Source: Helianthus annuus
Taxonomy: Eukaryota; Streptophyta; Magnoliopsida; Asterales; Asteraceae
Length of the DNA stretch: 64,000 bases
Assembly: GCF_002127325.2 (NCBI RefSeq)
Contig: NC_035433.2
Coordinates: forward strand, 92,520,033 to 92,584,032
Direction: 5' to 3'
Below are positions 1 to 11,085 of this stretch, piece after piece. The notes under the pieces were generated by a model, which was not told the DNA's origin, made no database searches, and saw only the letters and a program-made list of their open reading frames with translations. The number at the start of each line of letters is the position of its first letter. The stretch's first letter is position 1. The position numbers and the translations under genes are program-made.

Positions 1-3000
1 GATTAATGGTCTTAAGACAATAGCCTACCCATTCATGTGATCTAGCAGTACATTCCTTAGCTAATCATACCATGTATAAAATGTTTGTAATCAGTATGTA
101 ACATGTATTTCACCCCCGAAGTTGTAAAACTGAAAACAGCAAAAAGAAAAGGGGGACACGAACTCACTATTTTGCATTCTTCGAATCTGCCTGTAACTCA
201 AAGTGTCCTCTGGTGTACACGACTACCTACAATGTACTGTGGTCTTATTAGACGAGCGGGTCGTGCCTTGACACAGTATTAATTAGTGCCTTTAAGTTAC
301 GTTTCCAAGTGTCTTCATCATTATTCCAAGTTATATATTTAGTTGTTAAAATAATAAATATTTTAACTTGAATTTCTGGAATAATTCGTTAAACAATGTT
401 TTTGTAGTAATACTTCTCATGTATTTGTATTCATGTTTCCTTCCCAAGGATGGGGGTATCTCATACATGTGTATTCGTATTTTTGTATGTGTGTCTTTAG
501 CCATGTATTGGCGTCGTATTCCGGTGTGTTATTCCAATTAAAAAAATATACCAATATATTCCCAATATATATTTCCAAAACAATATATTTTCAAGTCTCA
601 CTTAGAAAATATATATAACTTATTTGTCAAAAATAATGTATTCCAAGAAAATATATATTTTCCCAAAAATCATATATTTTCTAAATATACTTAGGAAAGA
701 TATATTTTTAACTCCCCAAAAATAATATATTTTCTCTTTGTCGAAAATATGATATACTTGGTAATATGTATGAAAATCATATTTTCACTCCTTTCGTTCC
801 CAAAATAATACTTGCCAAAAATATATTTATAAGAGTATTTTCTGGAATATTTCATAAGTTACGTTTTATCATTTGGCTTTACAATATTAAGTGTGTAACT
901 TATATTTCATTCCTTGTGATTTTTGGTATTACTTTGGAGTTGTAAATGTCATGGTATTTTGTTAAGTTATATTATTTTACCCTAAAATAATATAACTATT
1001 CCACAAAATAAACAAATATCCACACACATGTCTTAATATAAAATATATATTCTAAATATATATTTAACCATTTTTATCTACAAAAACCAACCTCCGATAC
1101 TTTGTATTTTTGTAACAAAACCTATGGCGAAGTTTATTTTGAAAAACAAAGTTAAAAAAAATACTTGTTAGAAAATATTTTCTAAGTGTTGAAATTTTTA
1201 GAAAATTTTGCCGTAGTTTCCATTGTAAACGGAAATGTCCATGCTATTAAGCATATCATTTTCTTTTGTAAAAAATCATCACAATCCATTCACCATCAAT
1301 AATAAACAACCTTTACTCGCCAATTTTGCCAAAAACAAGTATATACTATCACTCCATGAACTTTAATATTTATAAAAATATGTAGTAACTTACTAGTGTA
1401 TTTAGTAAGTCTTGTTACCCTTTAAAGTGTGGTTGATTCTTTAAAAACATCATTTTTAAAGAATGTAGATCTTTACAACTTATAATCATATTTTCTAAAA
1501 ATGTTTCTTCTTGGATTTTTCTTGTAACATAAGTGTTTCTACACTTTATTAACCACCAAAAATGAAGGTTATTTATTTAAGAACCAAGATTTAATAAAAC
1601 TTGTATTTTTAACTTGGTTACTTGGAAGAATCATACTTAAATTATTTAGATTTACAAGAATTTTGATCATTACATAACAAGAAACAACTTTATTCTTTCA
1701 AGTTCATAATCTTTGTGAGGATGATCCAAAGATTATGTTTTTAATCATGATCTAGCAAGATCATATGATGATCTATATCATTTACACAAGCAATCAATCA
1801 ACAAGTATCACAACAACACCAAACAACATGATTTCTTTAAGATTTCTTATAATTTTAGGCTTATGTTCATGTTACATCTTCTTGTTTCATAGTGTTCTTT
1901 ATGGTAACCATCTTGTATCATCTTTTATCCACTTAATATAGATGCAATATGAAGAGTAGAAGATCTTACTACTAGCTCAAGGCTAGGGATGATCAAGAGG
2001 AGAAAACAAGTGGATAAAAGCAAATGGTGAAGGTCTTTCAACTTCCGAAAGCTCCAAGCTTCCTAACTATGCTTCTAACACCTTTGAGTAGTATTGGAAT
2101 GGATGGATGAAGGTTGAATGATGGTGGTGTATGGTGATAGGGTTATGACCGTGAGTAGAGGAAGGGAAGAAAGAAAGATGGTGTTGGTGATCTTGTGTAG
2201 AAATGAGAGTTTATGTTCCATAGGTTAATCTTATAATACTTCAACAAATTATGTACTAGTGGGTAATGTGTTTTAAAAAGTGAAGACAAGATCTAACAAT
2301 ATCAATTAAAGAATTGAAATAAAATCTTCTTGTGGGGGCCACTAGAATCCGCCCATAGGTGGGGGGATGTAGGTGTAGGCTCCAACTAAATGTTAGCTAA
2401 CATGGTTAAAAATCAAGTATATAGTAAGAGGTTTAGTTACTAGATATTTATATAGTGTGTTATGATGTTCGGGGACCATAACTAGCTTGGAAAAAGTGAA
2501 ACAATGTTTCTAGCAATATTTTGGTGTTCCGGGTAATGTCCGGTTGTTCGGTTAGATACCGTTCCATTAAAGTGCTAAGTTATTCCATATAGTGTCTCTT
2601 ATGTAACTTTGTGTGACACTTTTAATTCCCGACACTTAAGAAAGCATACAGGACCATTTTGCCATGTTTATGCACATTACTAGCACGTTAAAATGCTGAA
2701 TTTTGGTAATTAATGCAGAATTCTGCACTTAGAGTGGGTTTTAGGCACTTTCCGGCACTTAAACTATCACCTAGTGACGCAGTTTCATGGTCCTTACTTC
2801 CCTACACTCCATACTAGTGTAGCACCTTGCCCCAGGCTCATACGGAGCCTCAAAACATTGTCTGTCTATGTACTGGCACTGTCAGTATATTTTTTAGTTA
2901 TCCGCTCCCTGTGCTAACTGTGCTTTGTGCATCAAGTATGTCACTAAAGTTTGTATGTAATAAATGGTGTGACAGTATGAAATGTGATGCACATGTATGT

Positions 3001-3115
3001 ATGATACAGAAATCATAAAGCAGTTTATATCATCAGTTGTAATTAAGAACAGTCATTAAGCATAAATTAATATTAATTAATTGTACGGATACATGCAAAT
3101 TTGACGGTTGTCACA
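1..3115 (-). repeat. 3' LTR of gypsy element A (cut by window edge)
   Basis: This sequence matches 29536-32715 almost end to end, with scattered substitutions and two visible indels (a 37-bp block and a 21-bp tandem duplication near 31273-31370, absent here). The element lies on the minus strand. Its LTR begins at 3115 with TGTGACAACC and runs leftwards out of the window, so about 670 bp are missing. It is AT-rich, and its short ORFs are not coding. In the first 300 bp the two LTRs differ at about 14 positions, so A is older than B or C nested inside it. Confidence 0.93.
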
Positions 3116-3132
3116 TTCTCCCCATGTTAAGA
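3116..3132 (-). other. Polypurine tract of element A
   Basis: Read on the minus strand, AACATGGGGAGAA lies directly before the TGTGACA start of the 3' LTR. This is the usual plus-strand primer position of an LTR retrotransposon and fixes the orientation of A. Confidence 0.8.
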
Positions 3133-5040
3133 AAATTTCATCCTCGAAATTTGTGTTACCTTAACTCCTTATAGTTACATCATGCGTGTATGTATATGAA
3201 TAGTACTGAGGTAGATAACTACCAAAACCGCATCAAATCTTATCCACATCAGGTGAATCCAAGGATGTATTTCCACAACAATAACTCAATGGTTAAAGGT
3301 GCGTGTTCTGATTTTTGTCGCCAAAGGACACGAGATGTATAGATGTATAGTCTAGCGTAACTTAGTTAATGGGGGAGCAACAAAGGAGTTTTGACCAATA
3401 GGATTCTCAAACAATCGGTCACAATATGCAAACGAGTTTTCACAAACCATAGCATCCGCTATATGAACTCAAAATCAACAACTTGAATATGAAAATGATT
3501 TGTCAACTTTCAAATAAATATCTGGTAAGGATTAGTGTGTTGACACTCTTGAATTTCGAAGATACACTGAATGAAATGTAAGCGAATCTGGTGTATTTTT
3601 GTCTTAGTTCGTAGTTGCATTCGGAATGTTTGAATGACAAGCAAATCAAAAGTGTATGTAGTTTTGAGTGAAACGGTTGACCATGATTAGCAAAAGCTAC
3701 AAATCTGTAATGACACCACAAAAGGTGTCGTAATTGACTTATTCCAATAATAGCAGTGACTGAACAGGTTCACCGTGTTTGAAATCAATTGAAAGTGCAC
3801 TAAAGCAATCTGAAGATTTGATCTACACAATGTCACAGAGTTTTCAATTGAAAGTGGAATATCAAAGAACCACTGTTTCCGATCGGGGATGAAAAGGTAA
3901 TGAGTACCACAAGGCATTTAGTCAACAAGGAAAGTATCGTTAGGGAGTACACCACGTCATGAAATGAATATGGGTACCATTGTCTTAACACGCAACTGTG
4001 TTGAGACTGCTTTAATTGTGATAAATAAAATTGATTTAGAGCAAGTAAATAAACAACTAAATCCGTGTATGAGAGGCGTAACCAAATCAGCGCAAGCTTT
4101 AATTTTTGTGAAGGTATCACCGCAAGGTGTCAAAACCAACAACGATTTAGTGGAGTCGTAGACCAAGCAAACCTACTACGACTTGAAACAAGAGAACCGT
4201 TGCAAGAATAAATTCGAATATGATGCTCTCAATACATCATATGGCGTTTTAAATTGAATATGTCACATGGACCAGTTCGAGCAATTGAACTTGGTTTTAG
4301 CGTAGCCCGACAATAAACATAGGTATCAACAAGGGAATCTCAGCATGGCCTCGAAGATAAACCATGAGTGCACTTGAAATAAAGGAGCTTCAAGAAAGTG
4401 TGTTGACTTGATAGCAAAAGAGCCAACAATTACAATAATGTAGGTAATTCGAATTACCAATCAGTAATTAGATTTAGCAACATAATATTTGAACTTCAAA
4501 TGAAATGTTTATTCAAAATGAAACCTCATGCGTGGTAAATGGTGCATGCGTAACATATAAGTTTTCAAGTAATGAAACAATGAGTATGAAGAAATGACCA
4601 AGTATTGAAGCAAATGTGTGTTCGCTCCTAGCAAAGAGAATTTACGCGATGCAACTACCATTAAGGGGAGTAGAGATGCAAACATCTACTAGTTAGAAGC
4701 AAAAGTGAAGATTTGAACGAAAGAAATTTAAGTACTTTCTGTTTGGTTAACTAAAATAGCAGATATGTCGGGATAATGGGGTTTGCTTGAGTCAACAGAT
4801 GTGGTTCCTAAGTAATAACCTTTACGAGTTTGGACCTGGGTTCCCAAGACCCTAAGTACATGTTTTCTAAATTCTCAGAGTTTCGTATTCTGTGTAAAAT
4901 TGTTCTGTGCATTGTGTAGAAAACACCATTTTGTGCATGTCTAAAACAAGTTATTGTCCCCAATTCCTCGGTATACCTTCTTCCTGAATTCGCATATAAT
5001 GACACTCAATCATTGATCAGTCTTAAAATAGTAGTTGGAT
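3133..5040 (-). other. Non-coding 3' part of element A (pol deleted)
   Basis: About 1.9 kb between the pol remnant and the polypurine tract. Tekay-type elements carry most of RT, RNase H, integrase and chromodomain in this interval, but I can read none of these in any frame. The short ORFs show no recognisable motif and I treat them as chance. The likely explanation is a large internal deletion with later decay, or an unrelated filler. Confidence 0.6.
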
Positions 5041-5691
5041 CCCCACAGTTGGTTAAATAAGTAATTCGTTAATCCTTAGCAAGTGTCATCGACCCTTGTT
5101 GGTTAGCTCGTTCGGCTCCTGGTAGTTTGATGTTCGTACGAAAGCTATCGTCCTTCTCCTTGACGAGCAAGGCTGAGGTTACCCAAAGCTGGAAACTTGG
5201 TCTGTTATCTTCCTTCTCTATCAACTACTGAAGCTACACTATCAATCCTTGCATCTCCGAAGGTGTAAGTCGCCAGGGTGCACTAACAGCAGGCGCGGCG
5301 CCCGGAATCAAATCGATGCGAAATTCGACTTGTCGTTGAGGAGATAATTCTGGCAAGTCTTTGGGGAAGACTTCAGGATATTCCCTTACCACAGGGATAT
5401 CTTCGAGTTTTGGTTCTTCAGCTCCCTTGTCCACGACATGAGCCAAGAAAACATCACATCCTATGTGCGAAAAACTTCCGTATCTTCAATGACTGATAGT
5501 CCGTAGGGGCGTTCCCTGCTCCATGAATCACGATCGATTCTTCATTTTCCATCGGAGTGCGGGTAATAACCTCCTTTTGATTGCCCCACAACCAGTCCAT
5601 CCCAATTACCACGTCGAAGCTTCCCTTCAACTAGTTCTATCGGGTACTGGATATCTATCTTACTCACTACTAAAACAAATATATTCTGAAT
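5041..5691 (-). pseudogene. pol: Element A pol remnant: protease-RT linker and start of RT
   Basis: The best preserved stretch (5234-5446) reads EDIPVVREYPEVFPKDLPEL and then a QVEFRIDLIPGAAP-like segment, the linker between protease and reverse transcriptase of Tekay-type gypsy elements; B has the matching stretch at about 16108-16220. Below 5234, frameshifted pieces still recall the first RT block (LLVKEKDDSFRTN resembles B's [13 protein letters not shown]). The RT catalytic region is absent. Several frameshifts and stops make this a dead relic. Confidence 0.75.
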
Positions 5692-6061
5692 CTAAAATTC
5701 GACAAAAATATCAAATAGCATAGACGCACAATATTGACTACCAGGAGACGTACCGATGACTATGTTTGGATCCTGGCGAGCTTCCCTAGCTCCGGTGTTA
5801 GACATTTCTCCCACGATCTTGTTTAATCTCCCTTGGGCAATCTTTCCTAAAATGCCCCATGTCACCGCAGTTATAACATCCTTGACCTTTCTTTCCACGT
5901 CCCGTCTTATGCCAACACGTTTCCCTACTGTGCCCCACTTTGCCACCGTTGTCACACTTTCCATTTTTACATCGCCCGGTACGATGTCGTCGACACTTGT
6001 CGCATTTAGGTAGTTTACCCATGCACTCTTTTCCCTTTTTGGCCTTGTTGTTGCTATTCAT
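5692..6061 (-). pseudogene. gag: Element A gag C-terminus (zinc knuckles) and broken protease start
   Basis: The minus-strand frame carries a Cys/His cluster (CDKCRRHRTGRC) and a standard CCHC knuckle, CYNCGDMGHFRKDC, which bind genomic RNA during packaging. It then shifts frame into a segment ending LFDIFVEF, where a protease would have its LFD-S/T-GAD active site. The catalytic loop is not readable, so the protease is destroyed. It is one frameshift away from the Gag core exon to its right. Confidence 0.85.
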
Positions 6062-6686
6062 CTGAGTACCCTGCTTGAAGTTTGCGAACTTTCTCTTGTT
6101 TCTTCAGATGACTCTACATGAGTCTCCTTTTTCTCCTTAGAGGTTGAAAATTTGTTCAACCTGATCGCCTCTTCAGTCAAGGTTACACTTGGATCAATGG
6201 CCTCAGCGATCGTTGCAGGCTTTGTCGTCGTCACCATGCTCATGATTTGGGGTGTCAATCCCCAAATAAAACGCTCAATCTTTTTAAATTCTGGTTCTAC
6301 CATGTAGGGGACAATACGCGATAGAACATGGAATTTTTCCACGTATTTAGCTATTTTTGGTCCTTCCATCTTCAAGTTCAAGAACTCAGTTTCCATCTTC
6401 TGGCTTTCTGTTCTCGAACAGTATTTCTTATGCATTAGTTCTTTCAGTTGATCCCATGTCAAAGCATATGCAGCAGCCTCGCCCATTGTCTGAACCTGGA
6501 GTTTCCACCATGACAGAGCCCCATCTTGGAATAGTCCGGAAACGTACGTAACCTGATGCTCTGGGGTGCACTTGCTCACACGTAAAATGGAATCCGTCTT
6601 CTCAACCCAGCATACGAAGGCTACGGCACCCCTAGTGCCGTCGAAATGCAGGGGCTGGCAGCCCAAGAACTGCTTGTAGGTGCAGC
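6062..6686 (-). pseudogene. gag: Element A gag exon 2: capsid domain
   Basis: This is the retrotransposon Gag (capsid-like) domain. It begins with FLGCQPLHFDGTRGAV, followed by ALSWWKLQVQTMG, WDQLKELMHKKYC and a terminal LTEEAIRLNKF segment, closely parallel to the B gag at 11095-11630. It is nearly intact as one frame, but the reading frame breaks near 6100 before the zinc knuckles. The frame is entered properly only by splicing from exon 1 (6784-6931): joined across the intron, the G of exon 1 plus GC of exon 2 make an in-frame glycine codon. Confidence 0.85.
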
Positions 6687-6783
6687 CTGCGATATAAGCA
6701 ACATTATTCGCGTAAGGTAATAGCAAGGCACTTGTGGAAATGTCCAAACGTTTTGTAATGTGTCTTAAGTGACTAAACATTAC
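6687..6783 (-). other. Predicted 97-nt GT-AG intron in element A gag
   Basis: On the minus strand the donor is ACG|GTAATGTTTAG and the acceptor TATCGCAG|GCTGC. Removing it joins an ATG-started exon of 49 codons plus one base to the capsid exon in frame (phase 1). Left in, the exon 1 frame meets a TAG three codons into the intron. B has an 88-nt intron at the matching place and phase. Transcript data are needed for proof, but the phase and position agreement is hard to get by chance. Confidence 0.68.
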
Positions 6784-6931
6784 CGTTGGGTGGGTTGTTT
6801 CCTGAGGTACCTCCGCTGCGCTCGGAGCGAAGGGCCTCGTACTGTGCGATGACCTATAAGATGCGTTCTTGAAATTCCGCCACTGTCGTTGACAGAGGAT
6901 TGTTGGTATCGGTGTTTCCTTGAGTCGACAT
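6784..6931 (-). pseudogene. gag: Element A gag exon 1
   Basis: It starts at an ATG (6929-6931, minus) reading MSTQGNTDTNNPLSTTVAEF and continues with a FQERIL..VIAQYEAL segment, then ends GNNPPN plus one base at a splice donor. Codon 26 is TAG (6854-6856), probably from CAG by a C-to-T change. It is a short hydrophilic N-terminal Gag segment. The start is chosen because it is the first ATG giving an open frame that splices in phase to the capsid exon. Confidence 0.65.
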
Positions 6932-7390
6932 CTTCCTAGGAGAAGATTGGTCATGTCAGGTCTTATAAAAGACGTAAGTACAAAAGCAAACTTCTTAAAG
7001 AATAAGACTTCAGAGGTGTATTTACATACGTATATAAGCAATCATATAATGGCATCATTATAGTACAACTTGTAGGTAGGAACACATTTAATGGGAACAC
7101 AACAAGCAAGCACGTAGCATTACAATTACTGTACAATCATACAAATCAATAACGTGTCTAGTGAGAATATAGCGACTGAGCTTTCATTATTTACCAACCA
7201 CAATCACATTGTCTACGAAGTGCATCACATCAAATGGGACACAGGGTCACCCTACCCTTGCCTAATAAGTCTGTCAGTGTATCAAAATCATGTGGTCAAA
7301 AGTAGTCCTTAAAAAAAAGTCTCCGCAATCTCAACTCATTTGTAGTGTCTTTACCCAAGAGTAATGTAATCCGCATAATCCAGAAACCAA
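6932..7390 (-). other. Spacer between leader ORF0 and gag of element A
   Basis: About 460 bp without a convincing coding frame. On the minus strand it separates the stop of the leader ORF from the gag ATG, so ORF0 and gag would be separate cistrons unless splicing joins them. Confidence 0.5.
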
Positions 7391-8132
7391 CTATACTGGT
7401 GACTGAGGTGGAGGAGGAAAGAAAAGTAAACTGCTAGCATGCGTAAACTCCTCCTCGAGCTTGTATATACATCGAAGTAGTTAACTGATCCGCCGCTCGA
7501 TAGTAAAGAAACGAGCATCAAAAATCTGGGAAAGGCGTTATAGCAGCAGATGAGAGCGCAAAAGAAGTCTTTGATAATTGTGGAGGATCAAAGTATACTG
7601 GCAATAAACAGGGTGGAGGTTGTGGTGTCAGCTCAAGCTCCAAAACTCTACGACTCATATCCTCAAATTGTAGCTGATGTGCCAGGAGCAACTCATCCCG
7701 TGTGTAGCCTCCATAATGTGAGGGATGGCAAGGGTCTAAAGTCAGCATAGTGTATTGTAGGAACCATCAGAATGGCTCGTCCAGCATTGTAAAGGTGAAT
7801 GTAGCAAACGGTGCGGCCTGTGAGGTTAGAGGAAATGCTGCTGTAGAAAAAGGATCGTTATGCGGGTGCTGACCTGGAGTTCCTTCCTGGGGTGCGGGTA
7901 TGTCTTGAAAGAAAGTAATAGGCAAACTGGTGTGATGGACGTCGGACACCACAAGAGGAAAGGAGTAACATCTGCGGGTGCGGGTGCAGTGGCAATTGTC
8001 TCGAAAAGGAAGATCAACAGGTGCAGGTACGGGTTCAGGTACAAGGGGCGCAATGTCTGTTAAACCAAAAGAATTAGGGTCATGGTCAAGCAAGGGCGTA
8101 GGATCAGTAAGTGCAACATCAAGCTGGCCCAC
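7391..8132 (-). pseudogene. Element A leader ORF0, 3' half
   Basis: Continues from 27333-28067, from which it was separated by the insertion of B. The readable frame is acidic and proline-rich (PVPAPVDLPFRD, LPITFFQDIPAPQ), then carries a GGYTRDELLLAHQLQFEDM segment, a heptad-like RRVLELEL stretch and a KLEEEFTHA stretch, and stops near 7391. Two or more frameshifts and a stop interrupt it. I know similar acidic, proline-rich leader proteins from Asteraceae gypsy elements only as unnamed hypothetical proteins; no enzymatic motif is visible. Its function is unknown. Confidence 0.6.
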
Positions 8133-8847
8133 TGTGACAACTCGAGTTTCCGAGATTCCACTTTCGCATTTATTGCACGTTCACTGTTTGTTTAGTTGTT
8201 TACTTGCACAATTAGTTTGCTATGAAACTGTATACGTTTTGATTCAATAAAGTGTATTGTGTTTGTGCATGGTTATGTGTTAAATATTTGACAAATACAT
8301 GGACTTAGTGATGAAACTGTAAATTATATTGTGATGGGTGTGTTTTATGTAAAAGATGATACTTAGGGGTGAGTAGATTAGTTAGTGTAATTTTAATCAC
8401 TCTTAACCCTAATCCCCTTCACTAATCATTCACACAATCATCATACGTACTTTCACATCTTCCTCTCCTCTCCTACAATCATATTCTTCATCATTGGCAA
8501 TCATCTTCTTCATCATTGGCACAAGCTCTTCATCACTTTTGATCTCCCTCTCCATCTAGAATCAATCCAAGGTAATTGTTTAATGGTTATTTGTTGATAA
8601 TCAGTGATTGTTTGATTCATGCAAAAACCCTAGTTCTTCACATAATAGTTCTGTGTTTATAGACTTGATTGTTGTGAAATAGTTAATGATCAGTTGTGTA
8701 ATCACTTGCTGGATGTTAAGATGCCTGTTATGATAGAATGTTGATTGTTGATTCGATTACTGCACTGCGAGTATGAAATTAGGGTTTTCTTGATCGTGGA
8801 AAACGTAACTGTTACAATGAAGTTGAATATTGCATGATTTATGTTAG

Positions 8848-9470
8848 TCCGACCTTTGTGATGTTAGGATGTTTGTCCGAGTCTTAAAGATGGATGGATG
8901 TCCGAATTTTGTAAGCATGTTAGTCAGAATTTTATGTCATGATCACTTGTCCGAACTTTATGAGGATGCTTGCATAGTCCGAATTTTTAAAGGGTAATGA
9001 AGTCCGAACTTTATATGTTGTAAAGGTCCGAATTTCTTGTGATGAACATGAAGTCCGGGTTTGTTATAAGGACTCAAGGTCTGAATTTTAAAGGGTAATA
9101 GGTTGTCCGAGTTTCTGCTTGTATATGTTGTCCGAGTTTCGTAAGGAGGCCTTGTCCGAGTTTTGTAGGGGGGAGGCCTTGTCCGACTTTTATAAGGAGA
9201 CAAGGGGGGTCTGACTTTTGCAAGGTATAAGGGGGTCCGACCTTTGTTGCTTGATAAGGGGTCCGACTTTGTGCTTGATGAGGAGTCCGAATTTTATGAT
9301 ATATATGTATGATCCGATCTTTATGAATGCATATGGTCCGAGTATGTGTAAATCCCTAAGGTCCGAGTTATAAGATATGGTGCCTTGTCCGAATTTTAAT
9401 GAGTATGTATGGTTTGAGTTAATTAATGCACAACATGTCTGAGTTACATGCTTTACGGTCCGAATTTCTT
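8848..9470 (+). repeat. GTCCGAATTT motif array in B 5' LTR
   Basis: A ten-base core, GTCCGA(A/G/C)TTT, recurs about 25 times at 20-30 bp spacing (for example near 8850, 8901, 8950, 8978, 9027, 9106, 9131, 9153, 9181, 9235, 9284, 9388, 9460). The spacers differ in length and sequence, so this is not a simple tandem duplication. The CpG is kept in most copies; a few read GTCTGA, the expected decay product. Confidence 0.85.
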
Positions 9471-9873
9471 GAATGGTTAAGTGCATAACCTTGTATGAAG
9501 AACAACATGCTACTGTATGCTGCTGTATATGACTTGTTTATGACTGAATGATACCGAAAGTTACTGGATGATGCTGCATGTATGAACTATCTATGTCATA
9601 TCATTCTGTACACAACTATCACACGAATCACAACTGTTTAGACATCAAGGATTTGTAAACCCTAATTGAACGTAAACACTTACATCGAGTTTATATGCAA
9701 TGTACCTTAGGTCGTGTGTAACGGACCTAACCATTAATTAACACTAGAAGCAATAACATACCGAGCAAACCAAGGTGAGTTCACACTCTTACCAAGGCAT
9801 GGGATTCCCGGGTTTTGGGAATGGGATTGAAGGAATAGATTTATACTTACACTGTTACTAGACTATCTACCAT

Positions 9874-10135
9874 CGTCCTCGGATGCGCAGGATACATACG
9901 TAAAACCTACGTATACTTGTACACATCACTGTCCTCAGGTTGCGAAGGACACTTACGTAAAACCTACGTAAACTTATACTCACTACTGCCTTGGTTGTGT
10001 CAGGCACTTACGTAAAACCTAAGTAAACCCCCGCGTACCCCTGTCCTCGGTTGTGAAGGACACTTACGTAAAACCTATGTAAACTTTGTACGTACTACTG
10101 TTCTCGGTAAAAAGAACACTTATGGTTACAAATAG
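9874..10135 (+). repeat. 55-bp tandem repeats with paired hairpins in B 5' LTR
   Basis: About 4.5 units. Each contains TGTCCT...AGGACA around a short loop, followed by TTACGTAAAACCTACGTAA, itself an inverted repeat. The first stem changes with pairing kept: TGTCCT/AGGACA, TGCCT/AGGCA and TGTTCT/AGAACA all occur. The array lies about 450 bp upstream of the primer site, in what should be transcribed leader. Confidence 0.8.
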
Positions 10136-10588
10136 TCTAGTATATATGCAAACATGGGAAGCCCCCACCAATAGAACATACTATCGGCCCAGTAGAGCCA
10201 CACGTTACGAAAGGAACTTACTGTTACAAACTTACTTACTGTGAACTCGCTCAACTAGTTGTTGACTCTCTGTTACATGCCTTGCAGGTCGTTAGGCATA
10301 CATGGAGCTTGCACTGGGAGGCGCGGTCGTTGTGGACAAGGATCGTGAATGCTTGATTTAAACAATTTGACATTACATACTTTATTTATGATTGGGCTTT
10401 TACTTATACGCTTCCGCTAAACGTTGAATTTATATTCATGTTTGAAACACCTTTCATATGGATTGGTTTGGTTTAATGACATTTACTTTTACTATATACG
10501 TTGTTCTATATGATTGGTGGCTTGATCCTGGTCAGTCATGCTCCCAAGCGGTGATACTCCGCAGGTGGATTTTGGGGGTGTGACAGAT

Positions 10589-10602
10589 TGGTATCAGAGC
10601 CA
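10589..10602 (+). other. Primer binding site of element B
   Basis: TGGTATCAGAGCCA, three bases after the LTR end. This is the standard plant initiator-Met tRNA complement that primes minus-strand DNA synthesis. Confidence 0.95.
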
Positions 10603-10906
10603 TTGGTTATAGAGAACTTGGTTTTGATATGGGGAAAACGTTTTTATTAAAACCGGACTATAACCAGTACAGTTCTCAACGATCCACAACGACGCCTCGC
10701 TCCACATGCAAGACTCAACATCCTAGGTAATAAGGTTTATGTTTATTTCCTACATGGTAGAATTGCATAGAACTTTGCTCGTGGTATGCTTAGATTACAT
10801 TGCTCACTATTTGTTATTGCTTGAGAACACTTGTGTGCTTACACTCTTCTGTCATCGCACTATTCGCGAACCTTTCTCACATATGTTGCCTTTGATGTGA
10901 AGATCA
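10603..10906 (+). other. 5' leader of element B between primer site and gag
   Basis: About 300 bp without a coding frame. It contains no equivalent of A's leader ORF0 and no array of the LTR motifs. Dimerisation or packaging signals would be expected here but I can identify none by eye. Confidence 0.5.
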
Positions 10907-10997
10907 ATGGCCGGACGTATTAACTTGACTCAAGCCTAGTTGACGGCTCTTATCAACGAACAAGTTGTTGCGGCACTTGCAGCTGCAAACGCAGGAG
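10907..10997 (+). pseudogene. gag: Element B gag exon 1
   Basis: Thirty codons plus one base from ATG 10907, reading MAGRINLTQA, then TAG (codon 11, probably from CAG), then LTALINEQVVAALAAANAG up to a splice donor. It is in frame with the capsid exon after removal of the 88-nt intron, so this ATG is the natural Gag start. The early stop would prevent Gag synthesis from this copy. Confidence 0.72.
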
Positions 10998-11085
10998 GTA
11001 TACCCTGCAGTCGTAACTCGTACTAGGATCTTTAGATCCTACATTCCTAACTCTTGTGTTTAACCTTGTCCTATTCTTACATTAG
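10998..11085 (+). other. Predicted 88-nt GT-AG intron in element B gag
   Basis: The donor is GGAG|GTATACCC and the acceptor CTTACATTAG|GTCAACCC; a plausible branch site CCTAAC lies at about 11046. Splicing gives codons GGA GGT CAA CCC, restoring one Gag frame (phase 1). Unspliced, the frame ends at a TAG inside the intron. The position is just before the LxCxPxxFxGTxGAV block, the same as in A. Confidence 0.72.

Larger units (their letters stand above)
8133..10585 (+). repeat. 5' LTR of element B
   Basis: 2453 bp, starting TGTGACAACTCGAG and ending GGGGGTGTGACA, with a near-identical copy at 24871-27327. It contains two repeat arrays: about 25 copies of a GTCCGAATTT-like motif, and about 4.5 copies of a 55-bp unit carrying hairpins. 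I did not find a TATA box I would defend. Confidence 0.96.

Noticed and set aside
3503..4166. Cluster of overlapping ORFs in the 3' part of A
   Set aside because: Several frames on both strands of similar length and composition, none with a motif; expected by chance in AT-rich DNA.
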